The translations under genes and the position numbers were made by a program. The notes beneath the pieces are model-generated. The model was not told where the DNA came from. It saw only the letters and a list, made by a program, of their open reading frames with translations, and made no database searches. A stretch of DNA of 34,628 nucleotides from Acidobacteriota bacterium. GTDB lineage: Bacteria > Acidobacteriota > Vicinamibacteria > Vicinamibacterales > JAKQTR01. Numbering within the stretch: the first letter of the stretch is position 1; every line of letters begins with the position of its first letter. Below, one piece after another: positions 18,439 to 28,088 of the stretch. Where the stretch lies: contig JAKQTR010000018.1 of NCBI GenBank assembly GCA_029562975.1, positions 1-34,628 on the forward strand, written 5' to 3'.

Positions 18439-19164
18439 ATGACGAGTGCAGCGTCTGCCACCCCTCATTCGCCCGCCGGAAACCCGGGCCTGAGCCTCCC
18501 GGCACGTGTCTGGGGCATCCTGATGTCGCCCAGGACGACCTTCGTCGACGTCGTGGCGCGGCCGCGCTGGTTCGGCATGATGGCCCTGGTGCTCGTGGTC
18601 ACCGCCGTCTGCACGGGCGGGTTCCTCTCGACCGAGGTCGGCCAGACCGCCTGGATGGACCAGGCCGTCGAGCGCGCGCAGCAGTCCGGCCGCCATTTGT
18701 CGGACGCCGAGCTGGCCGCGACGGAGAAGATGGTGCCCTACATGGGCATCATCACGGCCGTGTCGACGCTCATCATCGGGCCGGTGACGTGGCTGGCCAT
18801 GGCCGGCGTCCTCTTCGCGGTGTTCAACGCGGCGCTCGGCGGCACATCCACCTTCCGGCAGCTCTTTGCCGTGCTGGTGCATTCGTCCGTCCCGACGCTG
18901 CTCCAGCAGCTGATCGTGACACCGCTCAACTACGCCCGGGAGTCGATGTCGAGCGCGACGAGCCTGGCGGTGTTCCTGCCCATGCTGGAGGAGGGGAGCT
19001 TCCCGGCGAAGCTCCTCAGGATGGCCGACCTCTTCGTGATCTGGTGGATCGCCCTGCTGGCCATCGGCCTGGGCGTGCTGTTCAGGCGCCGGACCGGTCC
19101 CATCGCGACCGGCCTGTTCGCGGTCTACGGCGTCATCGCCGTCGTCTTGGCGGCGGCCTTCTAG
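18439..19164 (+). CDS. Yip1-family membrane protein
   Basis: This 241-residue protein has about five hydrophobic segments and the N-terminal pattern of bacterial YIP1 proteins: ARVWGILMSPRTTFVDVVARPRW just before the first membrane helix, then FFAVFNAALGG-like and LFAVLVHSSVPTLL stretches. Function in bacteria is unknown. The ATG at 18439 is preceded by GAGG 7 nt upstream; the longer frame from 18013 is low-complexity. It lies 10 nt before the membrane fusion protein gene, so it is the first gene of the efflux operon. Yip1 proteins beside MacAB-type genes are a common arrangement in acidobacteria (recollection), hinting at a shared envelope function. Confidence 0.8.
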   Translation: MTSAASATPHSPAGNPGLSLPARVWGILMSPRTTFVDVVARPRWFGMMALVLVVTAVCTGGFLSTEVGQTAWMDQAVERAQQSGRHLSDAELAATEKMVPYMGIITAVSTLIIGPVTWLAMAGVLFAVFNAALGGTSTFRQLFAVLVHSSVPTLLQQLIVTPLNYARESMSSATSLAVFLPMLEEGSFPAKLLRMADLFVIWWIALLAIGLGVLFRRRTGPIATGLFAVYGVIAVVLAAAF

Positions 19165-19174
19165 GGGCGGGGGC

Positions 19175-20512
19175 GTGAGCGTGAATCGCAAGAAGCTCAT
19201 CATCGGGGCGGTCATCGTGGCGCTGGCGGGCGCGCTGGTGGCCGCCAACGTGTTCCTCAAGCGGGAGAAGGGCGTCGAGGTCGATCTCGAGAAGCTCGCG
19301 GCCCGGGACCTGGAGGCCGTCGTGTCGGCGTCGGGCAAGATCCAGGCCCGCACGACGGTGAACATCAGCTCGCAGTCGATGGGCCGCGTGACGCGGCTGG
19401 CCGTCAAGGAAGGCGACCGCGTGCAGCGGGGCCAGTTCCTCGTCGAGATCGATCCCCGGTCGCTGCGGTCGCAGGTGGAGCGCGGCGACGCGGCCCTGTC
19501 GGCGCAGCGGGTCGCGGTGGCGCAGGCGAGGACCCAGCTCGAGTCGGCCAAGACGCAGCTCGCCCTGGCCCGGGAGACGCTGAAGCGCCAGCAGGGGCTG
19601 TGGGACGAGCAGCTCACCACCCGCGAGGCCCTCGACCGCGCCGAGAACGAGGTCCAGGTGCGGGAGCGCGAGGTCGAGGCGCGCGAGGCGGCCATCACGA
19701 TGGAGGCGACGCGGGTCCGGCAGACCGCGGCCGACCTGGCCAACGCCCGCTACAACCTCGGCCTGCTGTCCATCGAGTCGCCCATCGACGGCATCGTGAC
19801 GCGCCGCAGCATCGAGATCGGCGAGAACGTGATGATCGGCACGATGAACAACCCCGGCACCGTCCTGATGACCATCGCCGACATGTCGATCATCGAGGCC
19901 GAGCTCGAGGTGGACGAGACCGACATCCCCACCGTCGCGCTGGGGCAGCCGGCGAAGGTCACCATCGACGCGCTGCCGGACCGGGAGTTCACGGGCACGG
20001 TCACCGAAATCGGCAACAGCCCCATCCAGGCCGCCGCGGCCGCCGCGGCGCGCGCCACGAACTTCAAGGTCGTCGTGACGATCGACGGCGAGATCCCGGA
20101 GGTGCGGCCGGGCTTCACGTGCACGGCCGACATCACGACGGCCACGCGCAAGAGCGTCGTGTCGGTGCCGATCCAGGCGACGACGGTCCGCGAGCTCGTC
20201 TACGACGAGAAGGGCGCCGTGGTGAAGCCGCCCGAGACCGGCCGGAAGACGCGCCGGGCGGCGGCGGCCGCCGCGCCGCCCGACGAGCTCAAGCCCGGGC
20301 AGACCAGGAAGGAGACCGAGGGCGTCTTCGCGGTGAAGGACGGCAAGGCCGTCTTCAAGCCGGTCAAGACCGGCATCGCCGGCGAGAAGTACCTCGAGGC
20401 GCTGTCGGGCGTCGCCGCGGGCGAGGAGGTGATTGTCGGCCCGTTCAACTCGGTGCGCGACCTGAAGGACGGCGACCCCGTGAAGGTGAAGAAGCCCGCC
20501 GCGAAGAAGTAG
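19175..20512 (+). CDS. MacA-like periplasmic membrane fusion protein
   Basis: This 445-residue adaptor starts at GTG 19175. One N-terminal membrane anchor (LIIGAVIVALAGALVAANVF) is followed by a barrel-sandwich half motif (VSASGKIQARTTVNISS and GRVTRLAVKEGDRVQRGQFL), an alpha-helical hairpin (about residues 95-190), the second lipoyl half (IESPIDGIVTRRSIEIGENV), a beta-barrel domain and a C-terminal domain ending in a Lys-rich tail. An alanine-rich insert near 285-292 and a charged insert near 345-380 are longer than usual. It should link the inner-membrane permeases encoded next to an outer-membrane TolC-like channel. No TolC gene is in the window. Confidence 0.92.
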   Translation: MSVNRKKLIIGAVIVALAGALVAANVFLKREKGVEVDLEKLAARDLEAVVSASGKIQARTTVNISSQSMGRVTRLAVKEGDRVQRGQFLVEIDPRSLRSQVERGDAALSAQRVAVAQARTQLESAKTQLALARETLKRQQGLWDEQLTTREALDRAENEVQVREREVEAREAAITMEATRVRQTAADLANARYNLGLLSIESPIDGIVTRRSIEIGENVMIGTMNNPGTVLMTIADMSIIEAELEVDETDIPTVALGQPAKVTIDALPDREFTGTVTEIGNSPIQAAAAAAARATNFKVVVTIDGEIPEVRPGFTCTADITTATRKSVVSVPIQATTVRELVYDEKGAVVKPPETGRKTRRAAAAAAPPDELKPGQTRKETEGVFAVKDGKAVFKPVKTGIAGEKYLEALSGVAAGEEVIVGPFNSVRDLKDGDPVKVKKPAAKK

Positions 20513-20517
20513 CCGCC

Positions 20518-21741
<1,224 letters not shown>

Positions 21742-21743
21742 CC

Positions 21744-23051
21744 GTGGCGATGAAGTTCGCGCTCTTCTCGGACATCCTCGGCATGGCCTTCGGCACCATG
21801 CGGGCGAACAAGATGCGCGCCGCGCTGACCATCCTCGGGGTGGTCATCGGCATCACGGCGATTGTCGGCATGACGGCGCTCATCCGCGGGTTCGACGAGT
21901 CGCTGCGCGACTCGATCCGGCAGCTCGGGCCGAACACCATCTTCGTCGCGAAGTTCTCGGGCCTCAGCGTCAGCTCCGGCGTCGAGTTCAAGGACCTGGT
22001 GAAGCGGCCCGTGCTCACCGTGGCCGACGCCAGGGCCATCGAGCGCGAGGCGCCGTCGGCCGGAATGGTGGACGTCTGGCTCGGCATGTGGGGCAGGCCG
22101 GTGCGCGAGCGGGCCTACTACAAGGGAGAGAAGACCAAGGAGCTGTCGGTCCTCGGCGTCTCGGAGAACTACGCCGCGGTGAACTTCCTGTCGCTCGAAG
22201 GCGGCCGCTTCTTCACCGAGTCCGAGGTCCAGCACCGCCGGCCCGTCGTCGTCCTCGGCGACACGCCCGTCAAGGCGCTCTTCCCCCACGTCGATCCCGT
22301 CGGCAAGCGCGTCCGCGTGGGCGCCGTCCAGTACGAGGTCGTCGGCTACGTCGGCAAGCGCCCGAGCCCGTTCGGCAACAGCGGCCAGGACGACTTCCTC
22401 GTCGTCCCCTACACGACCTTCCAGAAGCAGTTCGGGTGGAGCCGCTCGGGCCAGATCCGGGTCCACGGCACGCTGACCGACGCCAGCGCGATGCAGAGCG
22501 CGATGATCGCCGTGGTGCCCAGGGAAGGCGCCGCGCGGGACGAGACCATGGCCGAGGTCCGGCAGATCCTGCGGATCCGCCACAACCTCCGCCTCGATCA
22601 GGCCGACGACTTCGACATGATGACGCAGGACGCCGTCATGAAGATGTACGACCAGATCACCGGGGCCGTCTTCATCGGCCTGGTCGTCATCTCGTCCATC
22701 GCCCTCATGGTCGGCGGCATCGGCGTCATGGCCATCATGATGATCTCGGTCACCGAGCGGACGCGCGAGATCGGCGTCCGCAAGGCGCTCGGCGCCCGCC
22801 GCCGCGAGGTCCTCTGGCAGTTCCTGCTCGAGGCCGTGTTCCTGACGTCGGTGGGCGGCCTCCTCGGCATCCTCCTGGGCGCGTCCATCGGCCTCGGCGT
22901 GCACCTCGGCACCGGGTTCCCCGTCTCGATGCCCTGGTGGAGCTTTGCGATCGGGTTCGGCTTCTCCGGCTCGGTCGGCCTGTTCTTCGGCCTCGTCCCG
23001 GCCATCCGCGCCGCGCGCCTGGATCCCATCGAGGCGCTGAGGTACGAATAG
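21744..23051 (+). CDS. MacB/FtsX-type ABC transporter permease 2
   Basis: This 435-residue paralogue of the preceding permease has the same plan: N-terminal helix (LTILGVVIGITAIVGMTALI), periplasmic domain, three C-terminal helices with VTERTREIGVRKALGARRREV, and the ending IRAARLDPIEALRYE. The GTG at 21744 is preferred because AGGAG sits 9 nt upstream, inside the end of the previous gene; ATG 21750 is an alternative. The two permeases differ enough to suggest a heterodimer. Again there is no ATPase domain. It is the last gene of the operon; a 102-nt GC-rich gap follows. Confidence 0.9.
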   Translation: MAMKFALFSDILGMAFGTMRANKMRAALTILGVVIGITAIVGMTALIRGFDESLRDSIRQLGPNTIFVAKFSGLSVSSGVEFKDLVKRPVLTVADARAIEREAPSAGMVDVWLGMWGRPVRERAYYKGEKTKELSVLGVSENYAAVNFLSLEGGRFFTESEVQHRRPVVVLGDTPVKALFPHVDPVGKRVRVGAVQYEVVGYVGKRPSPFGNSGQDDFLVVPYTTFQKQFGWSRSGQIRVHGTLTDASAMQSAMIAVVPREGAARDETMAEVRQILRIRHNLRLDQADDFDMMTQDAVMKMYDQITGAVFIGLVVISSIALMVGGIGVMAIMMISVTERTREIGVRKALGARRREVLWQFLLEAVFLTSVGGLLGILLGASIGLGVHLGTGFPVSMPWWSFAIGFGFSGSVGLFFGLVPAIRAARLDPIEALRYE

Positions 23052-23153
23052 GGGCCCGGGGCCAGGCGCCAGGCGCCGCTGGGACGCACTCTCCCGCTGA
23101 AGGGTGGCGCGGGACGGCGGCCGGCGGGGCCCGCCCGACGAGAGGAGGCTGCA

Positions 23154-23912
23154 ATGAAGAAGCGCGTGTCGATATGCGCATCCGCCCTGGTTGCCCTCGC
23201 CGCGGGTCCGCTGCTCTCGGGCCGCCAGGCCGCGCCCGGCGCCCAGGCGCCCGCTCCCCCGTCGATGCAGGTCGTGCATACCGACGACTTCACCGTCGAC
23301 GGCAAGGGCTCGGCGCCGGCATGGGCGCGGACGGAGTGGGTCGCTCTCACGCCGCGGGGCGGCGGGGGCGCCGCGGCGACGGCCCCTCGCTCGCGCGTCA
23401 AGCTCCTCCACTCCCCCGCCGGCCTCTACGTCCTCATGGACGCCGACGACGGCAGGATCACCGCGACGATGAAGGAGGACTTCCTCCACCTGTGGACGGA
23501 GGACGTCTTCGAGTTCTTCCTCTGGACCGACGAGCGCTGGCCGGTCTACTTCGAGTACGAGATCTCGCCCCTGGGGTTCGAACTGCCGATCCTCATCCCG
23601 AACTTCGGCGGGCAGTTCCTCGGCTGGCGCCCCTGGGACTACGACGGGCCGCGCAAGATCAGGAAGGCGGTCTCGGTGCGCGGCGGAGCGGCCGAGCCGG
23701 GCGCCGCCATCACCGGCTGGACGGCCGAGGTGTTCCTGCCCTACGACCTGCTCAGGCCGCTGCAGAACGTCCCGCCCAAGCCGGGCACGGCGTGGCGCGC
23801 CAACTTCTACCGCGTGGACTACGACGGCGGGCGCGGCGCAAGCTGGGCGTGGGCGCCGGTCACGGGCACCTTCCACGACTACGAGAAGTTCGGGACGCTG
23901 GTCTTTCAGTAG
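23154..23912 (+). CDS. Secreted CBM9-like carbohydrate-binding family protein
   Basis: This 252-residue exported protein has a signal peptide (MKKRVSICASALVALAAGPLL) followed by one domain resembling family 9 carbohydrate-binding modules as found in standalone bacterial proteins. The pattern includes FTVDGKGSAPAWARTEWV, AGLYVLMDADD, LWTEDVFEFFLW, YFEYEISPLG and the closing WRANFYRVDYDGG. Trp and acidic residues expected in such beta-sandwiches are present. A perfect GAGGAGG lies 5 nt before the ATG. It is probably transcribed on its own or as a distal gene of the permease operon. Ligand unknown. Confidence 0.85.
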   Translation: MKKRVSICASALVALAAGPLLSGRQAAPGAQAPAPPSMQVVHTDDFTVDGKGSAPAWARTEWVALTPRGGGGAAATAPRSRVKLLHSPAGLYVLMDADDGRITATMKEDFLHLWTEDVFEFFLWTDERWPVYFEYEISPLGFELPILIPNFGGQFLGWRPWDYDGPRKIRKAVSVRGGAAEPGAAITGWTAEVFLPYDLLRPLQNVPPKPGTAWRANFYRVDYDGGRGASWAWAPVTGTFHDYEKFGTLVFQ

Positions 23913-23947
23913 GCAGCCAGGCGTGGCCTCCAGGCCCCGCCCCCACT

Positions 23948-23979
23948 GGCCGCGGCCTGGCCGGAGCCGCCGCGGCGGC
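23948..23979. terminator. GC palindromes between convergent genes
   Basis: A 10-bp palindrome (23948-23957) and a 14-bp palindrome GCCGCCGCGGCGGC (23966-23979) lie between the converging CBM9-like and NHL genes. They could form a bidirectional terminator, but there is no T tract and GC-rich palindromes are common by chance here. Confidence 0.3.
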
Positions 23980-24042
23980 GGCGTGAGGCGCCGGCCTCCC
24001 CCGCGACGGCCCGAACCGAGGGGACGCCCGCCAGGCGGCCGC

Positions 24043-26004
24043 TCAGCGCGGCCTGAACGTCGCGCCGCAGACGCGAGGGCCCGTCAGCGGGAGCCACAGC
24101 CCCGCCTTCGTCCCCGCGCAGTCGCCGGTCCACGACGAGAACACAGAGCCCGCGCTCGCGACGGCCTCCAGCCCCAACGTCATGGCCGCGGGCATGGTCA
24201 CCGAGCACGCCGCTCCGCCCTCGCCGCACCTGATGCCCGCGCCCTGGACGCGGCCGCCCGCCGGAACGGGCGAGATGGTGAGGGTATAGGGCGGGCCGTC
24301 CGCCGGCGCGACGGTCCCGGCCGACACCCTGCGGATTCGCGCGTTGCCGAAGTCGGCCACGAACATGTGGCCCGGCCCGTCCACGGCCACCCCGTACGGC
24401 CAGCTGAGCTGCGCGCCGGTCGCAGGGCCGCCGTCGCCGCTGAAGCCCTGCATGCCGTTGCCCGCAATCGTCGTCACGAGCCCGGTCGCCGGGTTCACGG
24501 CGCGCACCCGGTGGTTCGCGTACTCCGCGACGAGGAGGTTGCCGGCGGCGTCGAAGGCCAGGCCGATCGGGCAGTCGAAGGCCGACTCGGCGGCCGGCAC
24601 GCCGTCGGCGCCGAGGCCAGCCGCGCCGGTCCCGGCCGCGGTCGTGATGGTCCCCGTTGCCGCGTCCACGCGACGGACGCAGTGGTTGTACAGGTCGGCG
24701 ACGTAGACGCTGCCGGAGGGGTCCGCCTCGATGCCGTACGGCGCCTGGAGGGTGGCCTCGGTGGCGGGCCCGCCGTCGCCGCTGTAGCCGACGGCGCCCG
24801 TTCCCGCGAACGCCGTGATGATCCCGGTGGTCGCGTCGATGCGGCGGACGCGATTCGAGCCTTGTTCGGTGATGAACAGGCTGCCGGCCGCATCCACCGC
24901 CACCGCGTACGGGTTGTGGAGCCCGGCCGCGGCAGCCGGGCCGCCGTCGCCGGTGGACCCCGCCACGCCGGTGCCCGCGACCGTCGTGATGATCCCCGTC
25001 GCCGCGTCCACCCTTCGCAGCCGCTGGTTCTCCCGATCCACGATGAACAGGTTCCCCGCGGCGTCCGCGGCCACGCCGGTCGGATTGTCGAGCTGCGCTT
25101 CGGCCGCAGGACCGCCGTCGCCCGAGAACCCGGCCTCGCCCGTGCCCGCGGCGGTCGAGATGATGCCGGTGGCCGCCGCCACCTTGCGGATGCGGTGGTT
25201 GCCGTAGTCGGCGATGTACAGGTTGCCTGCGGCGTCGGCGGCAATCTCCATCGGCAGGTAGAGCCGTGCGGCCGTTGCCGGGCCGTCGTCGCCGCCGTAG
25301 CCGGGCGTTCCGGTGCCGGCATACGTGGTGATGGTCCCTCCGGCCGGCGGCGTGACGCTGCCGCCGGCGGGCGTGAACGCCGCGCCGCACGTGCGCGCGC
25401 CCTTCAGCGCCAGCCACAGGCCCGGCGACGTCCCGGCGCAGTCGCCGGTCCACCCGCCGAAGGTGTATCCCGCCTCCGCCGAGGCCGACAGCCCGATCGT
25501 CATCGCTGCCGGCATCGTCACCGAGCATGCCGCGCCCCCGGCGCCGCAGCTGATCCCCGCGCCCTGGACCCGGCCGCCCGCCGGGACGGGCGAAATGGTG
25601 AGCGTGTATGGCGGACCGTCCACCGGCGCGGGCGGAGGCTCGCCCCCGCCCGCCGGCGTGAACGCCGCGCCGCACGTGCGCGCGCCCTTGAGCGCCAGCC
25701 ACAGGCCCGGCGACGTCCCCGCGCAGTCGCCGGTCCATCCGCTGAAGGTGTATCCCGCCTCCGCCGAGGCCGACAGCCCGATCGTCATCGCCGCCGGCAT
25801 CGTCACCGAGCAGGCCGCGCCCCCGGCGCCGCAGCTGATCCCCGCGCCCTGGACCCGGCCGCCCGCCGGGACGGGCGAGATGGTGAGCGTGTACGGCGGG
25901 CCGTCGTCCCCCGCCGCCGCGCCTGCGCCCGCTCCAATCCCTCCCGTCGACGCGAGGAGGAAGAGCAGGATTGCGACGGCGCCTGCCTGAGACCAGCGAA
26001 GCAT
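24043..26004 (-). CDS. Secreted NHL-repeat propeller protein with three InlB-type repeats
   Basis: This 653-residue exported protein begins with a signal peptide (AVAILLFLLASTGG). Two near-identical InlB B-repeat-like domains follow (about 35-118 and 130-213), each with TLTISPVPAGGRVQGAGI, GYTF.GWTGDCAGT and four cysteines. Six NHL repeats come next (about 225-560), with cores such as AADAAGNLYIADYGNHRIRKV. This count fits one six-bladed beta-propeller. A third, diverged InlB-type domain (about 570-653) closes the protein. GGAGGT lies 5 nt before the ATG. Such proteins are thought to be cell-surface or extracellular binding proteins; no catalytic site is visible. The gene is convergent with the CBM9-like gene. 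Confidence 0.9.
   Translation of the reverse strand: MLRWSQAGAVAILLFLLASTGGIGAGAGAAAGDDGPPYTLTISPVPAGGRVQGAGISCGAGGAACSVTMPAAMTIGLSASAEAGYTFSGWTGDCAGTSPGLWLALKGARTCGAAFTPAGGGEPPPAPVDGPPYTLTISPVPAGGRVQGAGISCGAGGAACSVTMPAAMTIGLSASAEAGYTFGGWTGDCAGTSPGLWLALKGARTCGAAFTPAGGSVTPPAGGTITTYAGTGTPGYGGDDGPATAARLYLPMEIAADAAGNLYIADYGNHRIRKVAAATGIISTAAGTGEAGFSGDGGPAAEAQLDNPTGVAADAAGNLFIVDRENQRLRRVDAATGIITTVAGTGVAGSTGDGGPAAAAGLHNPYAVAVDAAGSLFITEQGSNRVRRIDATTGIITAFAGTGAVGYSGDGGPATEATLQAPYGIEADPSGSVYVADLYNHCVRRVDAATGTITTAAGTGAAGLGADGVPAAESAFDCPIGLAFDAAGNLLVAEYANHRVRAVNPATGLVTTIAGNGMQGFSGDGGPATGAQLSWPYGVAVDGPGHMFVADFGNARIRRVSAGTVAPADGPPYTLTISPVPAGGRVQGAGIRCGEGGAACSVTMPAAMTLGLEAVASAGSVFSSWTGDCAGTKAGLWLPLTGPRVCGATFRPR
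25371..25620 (-). repeat. Intragenic direct repeat, copy 2 of the InlB-type domain
   Basis: About 250 bp nearly identical to 25656-25905, offset by exactly 285 bp (95 codons). It encodes the second InlB-type domain. High identity at third positions as well shows a recent in-frame duplication or gene conversion. Confidence 0.9.
25656..25905 (-). repeat. Intragenic direct repeat, copy 1 of the InlB-type domain
   Basis: Partner of the copy at 25371-25620. Protein copies differ at very few positions (for example FSGW versus FGGW). The C-terminal third domain, about 24043-24300, is a far more diverged relative. Confidence 0.9.
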
Positions 26005-26092
26005 GCTCGACCTCCATCGGCGACGAATGCGCAGCCGCAGATGACGCTGCCGGAGCGCGTGGCGATGCAGAGGCCGCCGGCTGCGGCCGCGT

Positions 26093-26815
26093 CTACAGCT
26101 CCTTGATGCGGATGTTGCGGAACTCGACGTGGGCGCCGTGGCCGAGGAAGCCGATGTGGCCCTTCGTGTTCCTGATCCCCCGCGAGCCTTCGGGCTTCGT
26201 CATGTCCGCATGCGCCTTCAGCACCTCCGGGTCCTTCACGTCCGCCAGGTCCGCGTCCACGATGACCGTGCCGTTGAGCGTGACGGTGATGCGGGTGCCC
26301 TCGGCCCGGATCTCCTCCGAGTTCCACTCGCCGACGGGCTTGAGGAAGCCGCGTTTGGCCGGCACGACCTTGTAGATGGAGCCGTGGTACTGGCCGGGCT
26401 CCAGCTTCGTGTACTGCGAGCCCGTGTCGTCGAGCACCTGGATCTCCATGCCGACGTACGCCGCGTCGCCGACGAGGGGCGCGCGGATGCCGATGCCGTT
26501 GTTGGCGTTGGGCGTCAGCCTGAACTCGAAGCGGAACGCGAAGTCCGAGTATTCCTTTTCGGTGTAGAGGTTGCCGCCGTCCTTCTCCGTCGAGAAGAGG
26601 ATGCCGTCCTTGATCTGGTAGCCGACGCCCGTCTTGTTCTCGGTGCCGTTCGGCCGCTGGCCGTAGACCCAGCCGGTGAAGTCCCTGCCGTTGAAGAGCG
26701 TGGTGAAGCCTTCCTCGCCGGCCTGTGCTGCGGCTGTGGCGGGGCCCACGGCGGCGAGCGTGGCGGCGCCGGCCGCCAGGATGACGAAAGCGGCGAGTAC
26801 GCGAGACACGTGCAT
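26093..26815 (-). CDS. Secreted DUF1080 (3-keto-disaccharide hydrolase-type) protein
   Basis: This 240-residue exported protein starts at ATG 26815, supported by GGAGGAG 6-7 nt upstream and a signal peptide (VLAAFVILAAGAATLAAVG, AAAQ cleavage). The DUF1080 domain fills the rest: FTTLFNGRDFTGWVYGQ at the start, GGNLYTEKEYSDFAFRFEFR, NNGIGIRAPL, GMEIQVLDD, and the ending GHIGFLGHGAHVEFRNIRIKEL. Members are laminin-G-like beta-sandwiches, some of which cleave 3-keto-glycosides. The Asn-Gly and Glu-Ile-Gln motifs of the family are present. It is divergent from the DUF1684 gene. The substrate cannot be predicted. Confidence 0.93.
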   Translation of the reverse strand: MHVSRVLAAFVILAAGAATLAAVGPATAAAQAGEEGFTTLFNGRDFTGWVYGQRPNGTENKTGVGYQIKDGILFSTEKDGGNLYTEKEYSDFAFRFEFRLTPNANNGIGIRAPLVGDAAYVGMEIQVLDDTGSQYTKLEPGQYHGSIYKVVPAKRGFLKPVGEWNSEEIRAEGTRITVTLNGTVIVDADLADVKDPEVLKAHADMTKPEGSRGIRNTKGHIGFLGHGAHVEFRNIRIKEL

Positions 26816-26832
26816 GGTTGACTCCTCCAATA

Positions 26833-26865
26833 CGAAACGGGGTCGCCGCATGATAGCCCGTTTCG
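26833..26865. promoter_or_regulatory. Inverted repeat around the putative DUF1080 promoter
   Basis: CGAAACGGG (26833-26841) and its exact complement (26857-26865) form a 9-bp dyad with a 15-nt spacer. The spacer includes minus-strand TATCAT (26850-26855), a candidate -10 for the DUF1080 gene. The dyad may be an operator or a 5' hairpin. Confidence 0.45.
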
Positions 26866-26874
26866 CCACCAAGT

Positions 26875-26907
26875 GGGGTCAGATCCAGGAATACTGGATC
26901 TGACCCC
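26875..26907. repeat. 14-bp perfect palindromic element GGGGTCAGATCCAG
   Basis: GGGGTCAGATCCAG (26875-26888), a 5-nt loop GAATA, and the exact reverse complement (26894-26907). It lies between two divergent genes, so it is not a terminator for either. GGGGTCAGA...TCTGACCCC palindromes are dispersed in many bacterial genomes (recollection) and may be REP-like mobile sequences. Confidence 0.85.
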
Positions 26908-26988
26908 GGATCCTGGCCGCTGCGGCGTGCGCGTCGCCTGGTTGTGCCCGGCTAGAATGTACGCACGACCCATCTGGAGGATCGACCC

Positions 26989-27939
26989 GTGAAGCATGCC
27001 CTCGTTCTGCTCTCGCTGTACGCGGCCGCTGGCGGCGCGGTCGCCAGCGCGCAGTCGGCTGCCTCGCCGGCCGTCGATCGGGCGGCGGCCATCCGTGCCG
27101 CGCAGCGGACGATCGACGATGAGTACGCGCGTGAGACGATGTCGCCGTTCACGGCCATCGCCGTGCGATACCTCGAACCCGGCCAGACCTGCCGCCTGGG
27201 CGCGGACGGCACGGGCGCGGCGTTCGACCCCGTGAAGCCGGTGGACGCGGCCGCGGAGATAGGCTTCGACGGAGGGGCGTTCTGGGTTGCGCCGGTTCAG
27301 GACTCGCGGCAGCCCGTCCTGATCGCGAAGGGCGCCGCGGGCGTCGGCGCGGCCTCGGGCACGCCCGTGACAGCCAGGACGAAGCTCGGCAGCGGCCAGG
27401 TTGTCGGCCTCGGCCGGTTCCTCGCCGAGGCGCTCGCGTCGCCGGGCGCGAGCAACGTGCGCGTCTTCGATCCGGAGGCGCCGGCGAAGAAGGCGTTCAC
27501 CGGGCTGAAGTGGTTTCCCCCCGACCCCGCGCTCCAGCTGACGGCCGCGTACGCTCCAAACGCCAGCCCGGACAAGGTCATTGTCATGACGAGCCGCGGA
27601 CTGATGAAGGAGTACTACCGCGCGGGGACGCTGTCGTTCACCGTGGCGGGCGAGCCGATGAGACTCACCGCGCTGGCCACGACTCCGGCGCCGAAGCCCG
27701 GCGACGAGTTGTTCGTGCCGTTTCGAGATGCCACAACGGGGGCGGAAACGTACGAAGTCGGCCGGTACCTGACAGTACGGGTCGAGCGGGCCGGCGAGGC
27801 GCACACGCTGGACTTCAACCTGGCGACGAACCCGCTCTGCAACTACTCGCCGCACTACAACTGTCCGATTCCGCCGAAGGAGAACGTGCTGCCCGTCGCC
27901 ATCCGGGCCGGCGAGATGACGTACCCGTCGCACCGCTAG
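26989..27939 (+). CDS. Secreted DUF1684 protein
   Basis: This 316-residue exported protein starts at GTG 26989 with GGAGGA 7 nt upstream and a signal peptide (ALVLLSLYAAAGGAVASAQ). The second half carries the full DUF1684 pattern: VRVFDPEAPAKKAFTGLKWF, a DELFVPFRDATTGAETYEVG segment, and DFNLATNPLCNYSPHYNCP followed by PPKENVLPVAIRAGE. The two cysteines near 280-290 are family hallmarks. Function is unknown. The first half (about residues 40-140) is less conserved. TAGAAT at 26953-26958 may be the -10 of its promoter, without a clear -35. A hairpin follows the stop. Confidence 0.9.
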   Translation: MKHALVLLSLYAAAGGAVASAQSAASPAVDRAAAIRAAQRTIDDEYARETMSPFTAIAVRYLEPGQTCRLGADGTGAAFDPVKPVDAAAEIGFDGGAFWVAPVQDSRQPVLIAKGAAGVGAASGTPVTARTKLGSGQVVGLGRFLAEALASPGASNVRVFDPEAPAKKAFTGLKWFPPDPALQLTAAYAPNASPDKVIVMTSRGLMKEYYRAGTLSFTVAGEPMRLTALATTPAPKPGDELFVPFRDATTGAETYEVGRYLTVRVERAGEAHTLDFNLATNPLCNYSPHYNCPIPPKENVLPVAIRAGEMTYPSHR

Positions 27940-28059
27940 CGGCGCCGGCCCTGGCCCCGGCCGTCGCCGGGCGGCCCGCGGGCAGGCCCCGCGCGGGCTC
28001 CCGGTTCCGGCGCCCGGACTGCGCGGCGGTGTCGCGCGTGGCGTTGTGTCGGATTGGCT

Positions 28060-28086
28060 CCCGGGCCCCGGCCACGGGGGCCCGGG
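28060..28086. terminator. GC-rich hairpin between convergent genes
   Basis: CCCGGGCCCC (28060-28069) pairs with its exact complement (28077-28086) over a 7-nt loop. It sits 3 nt beyond the stop of the solute-binding protein gene and about 120 nt after the DUF1684 stop, so it could stop transcription from both sides. There is no T tract. Confidence 0.5.
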
Positions 28087-28088
28087 CG

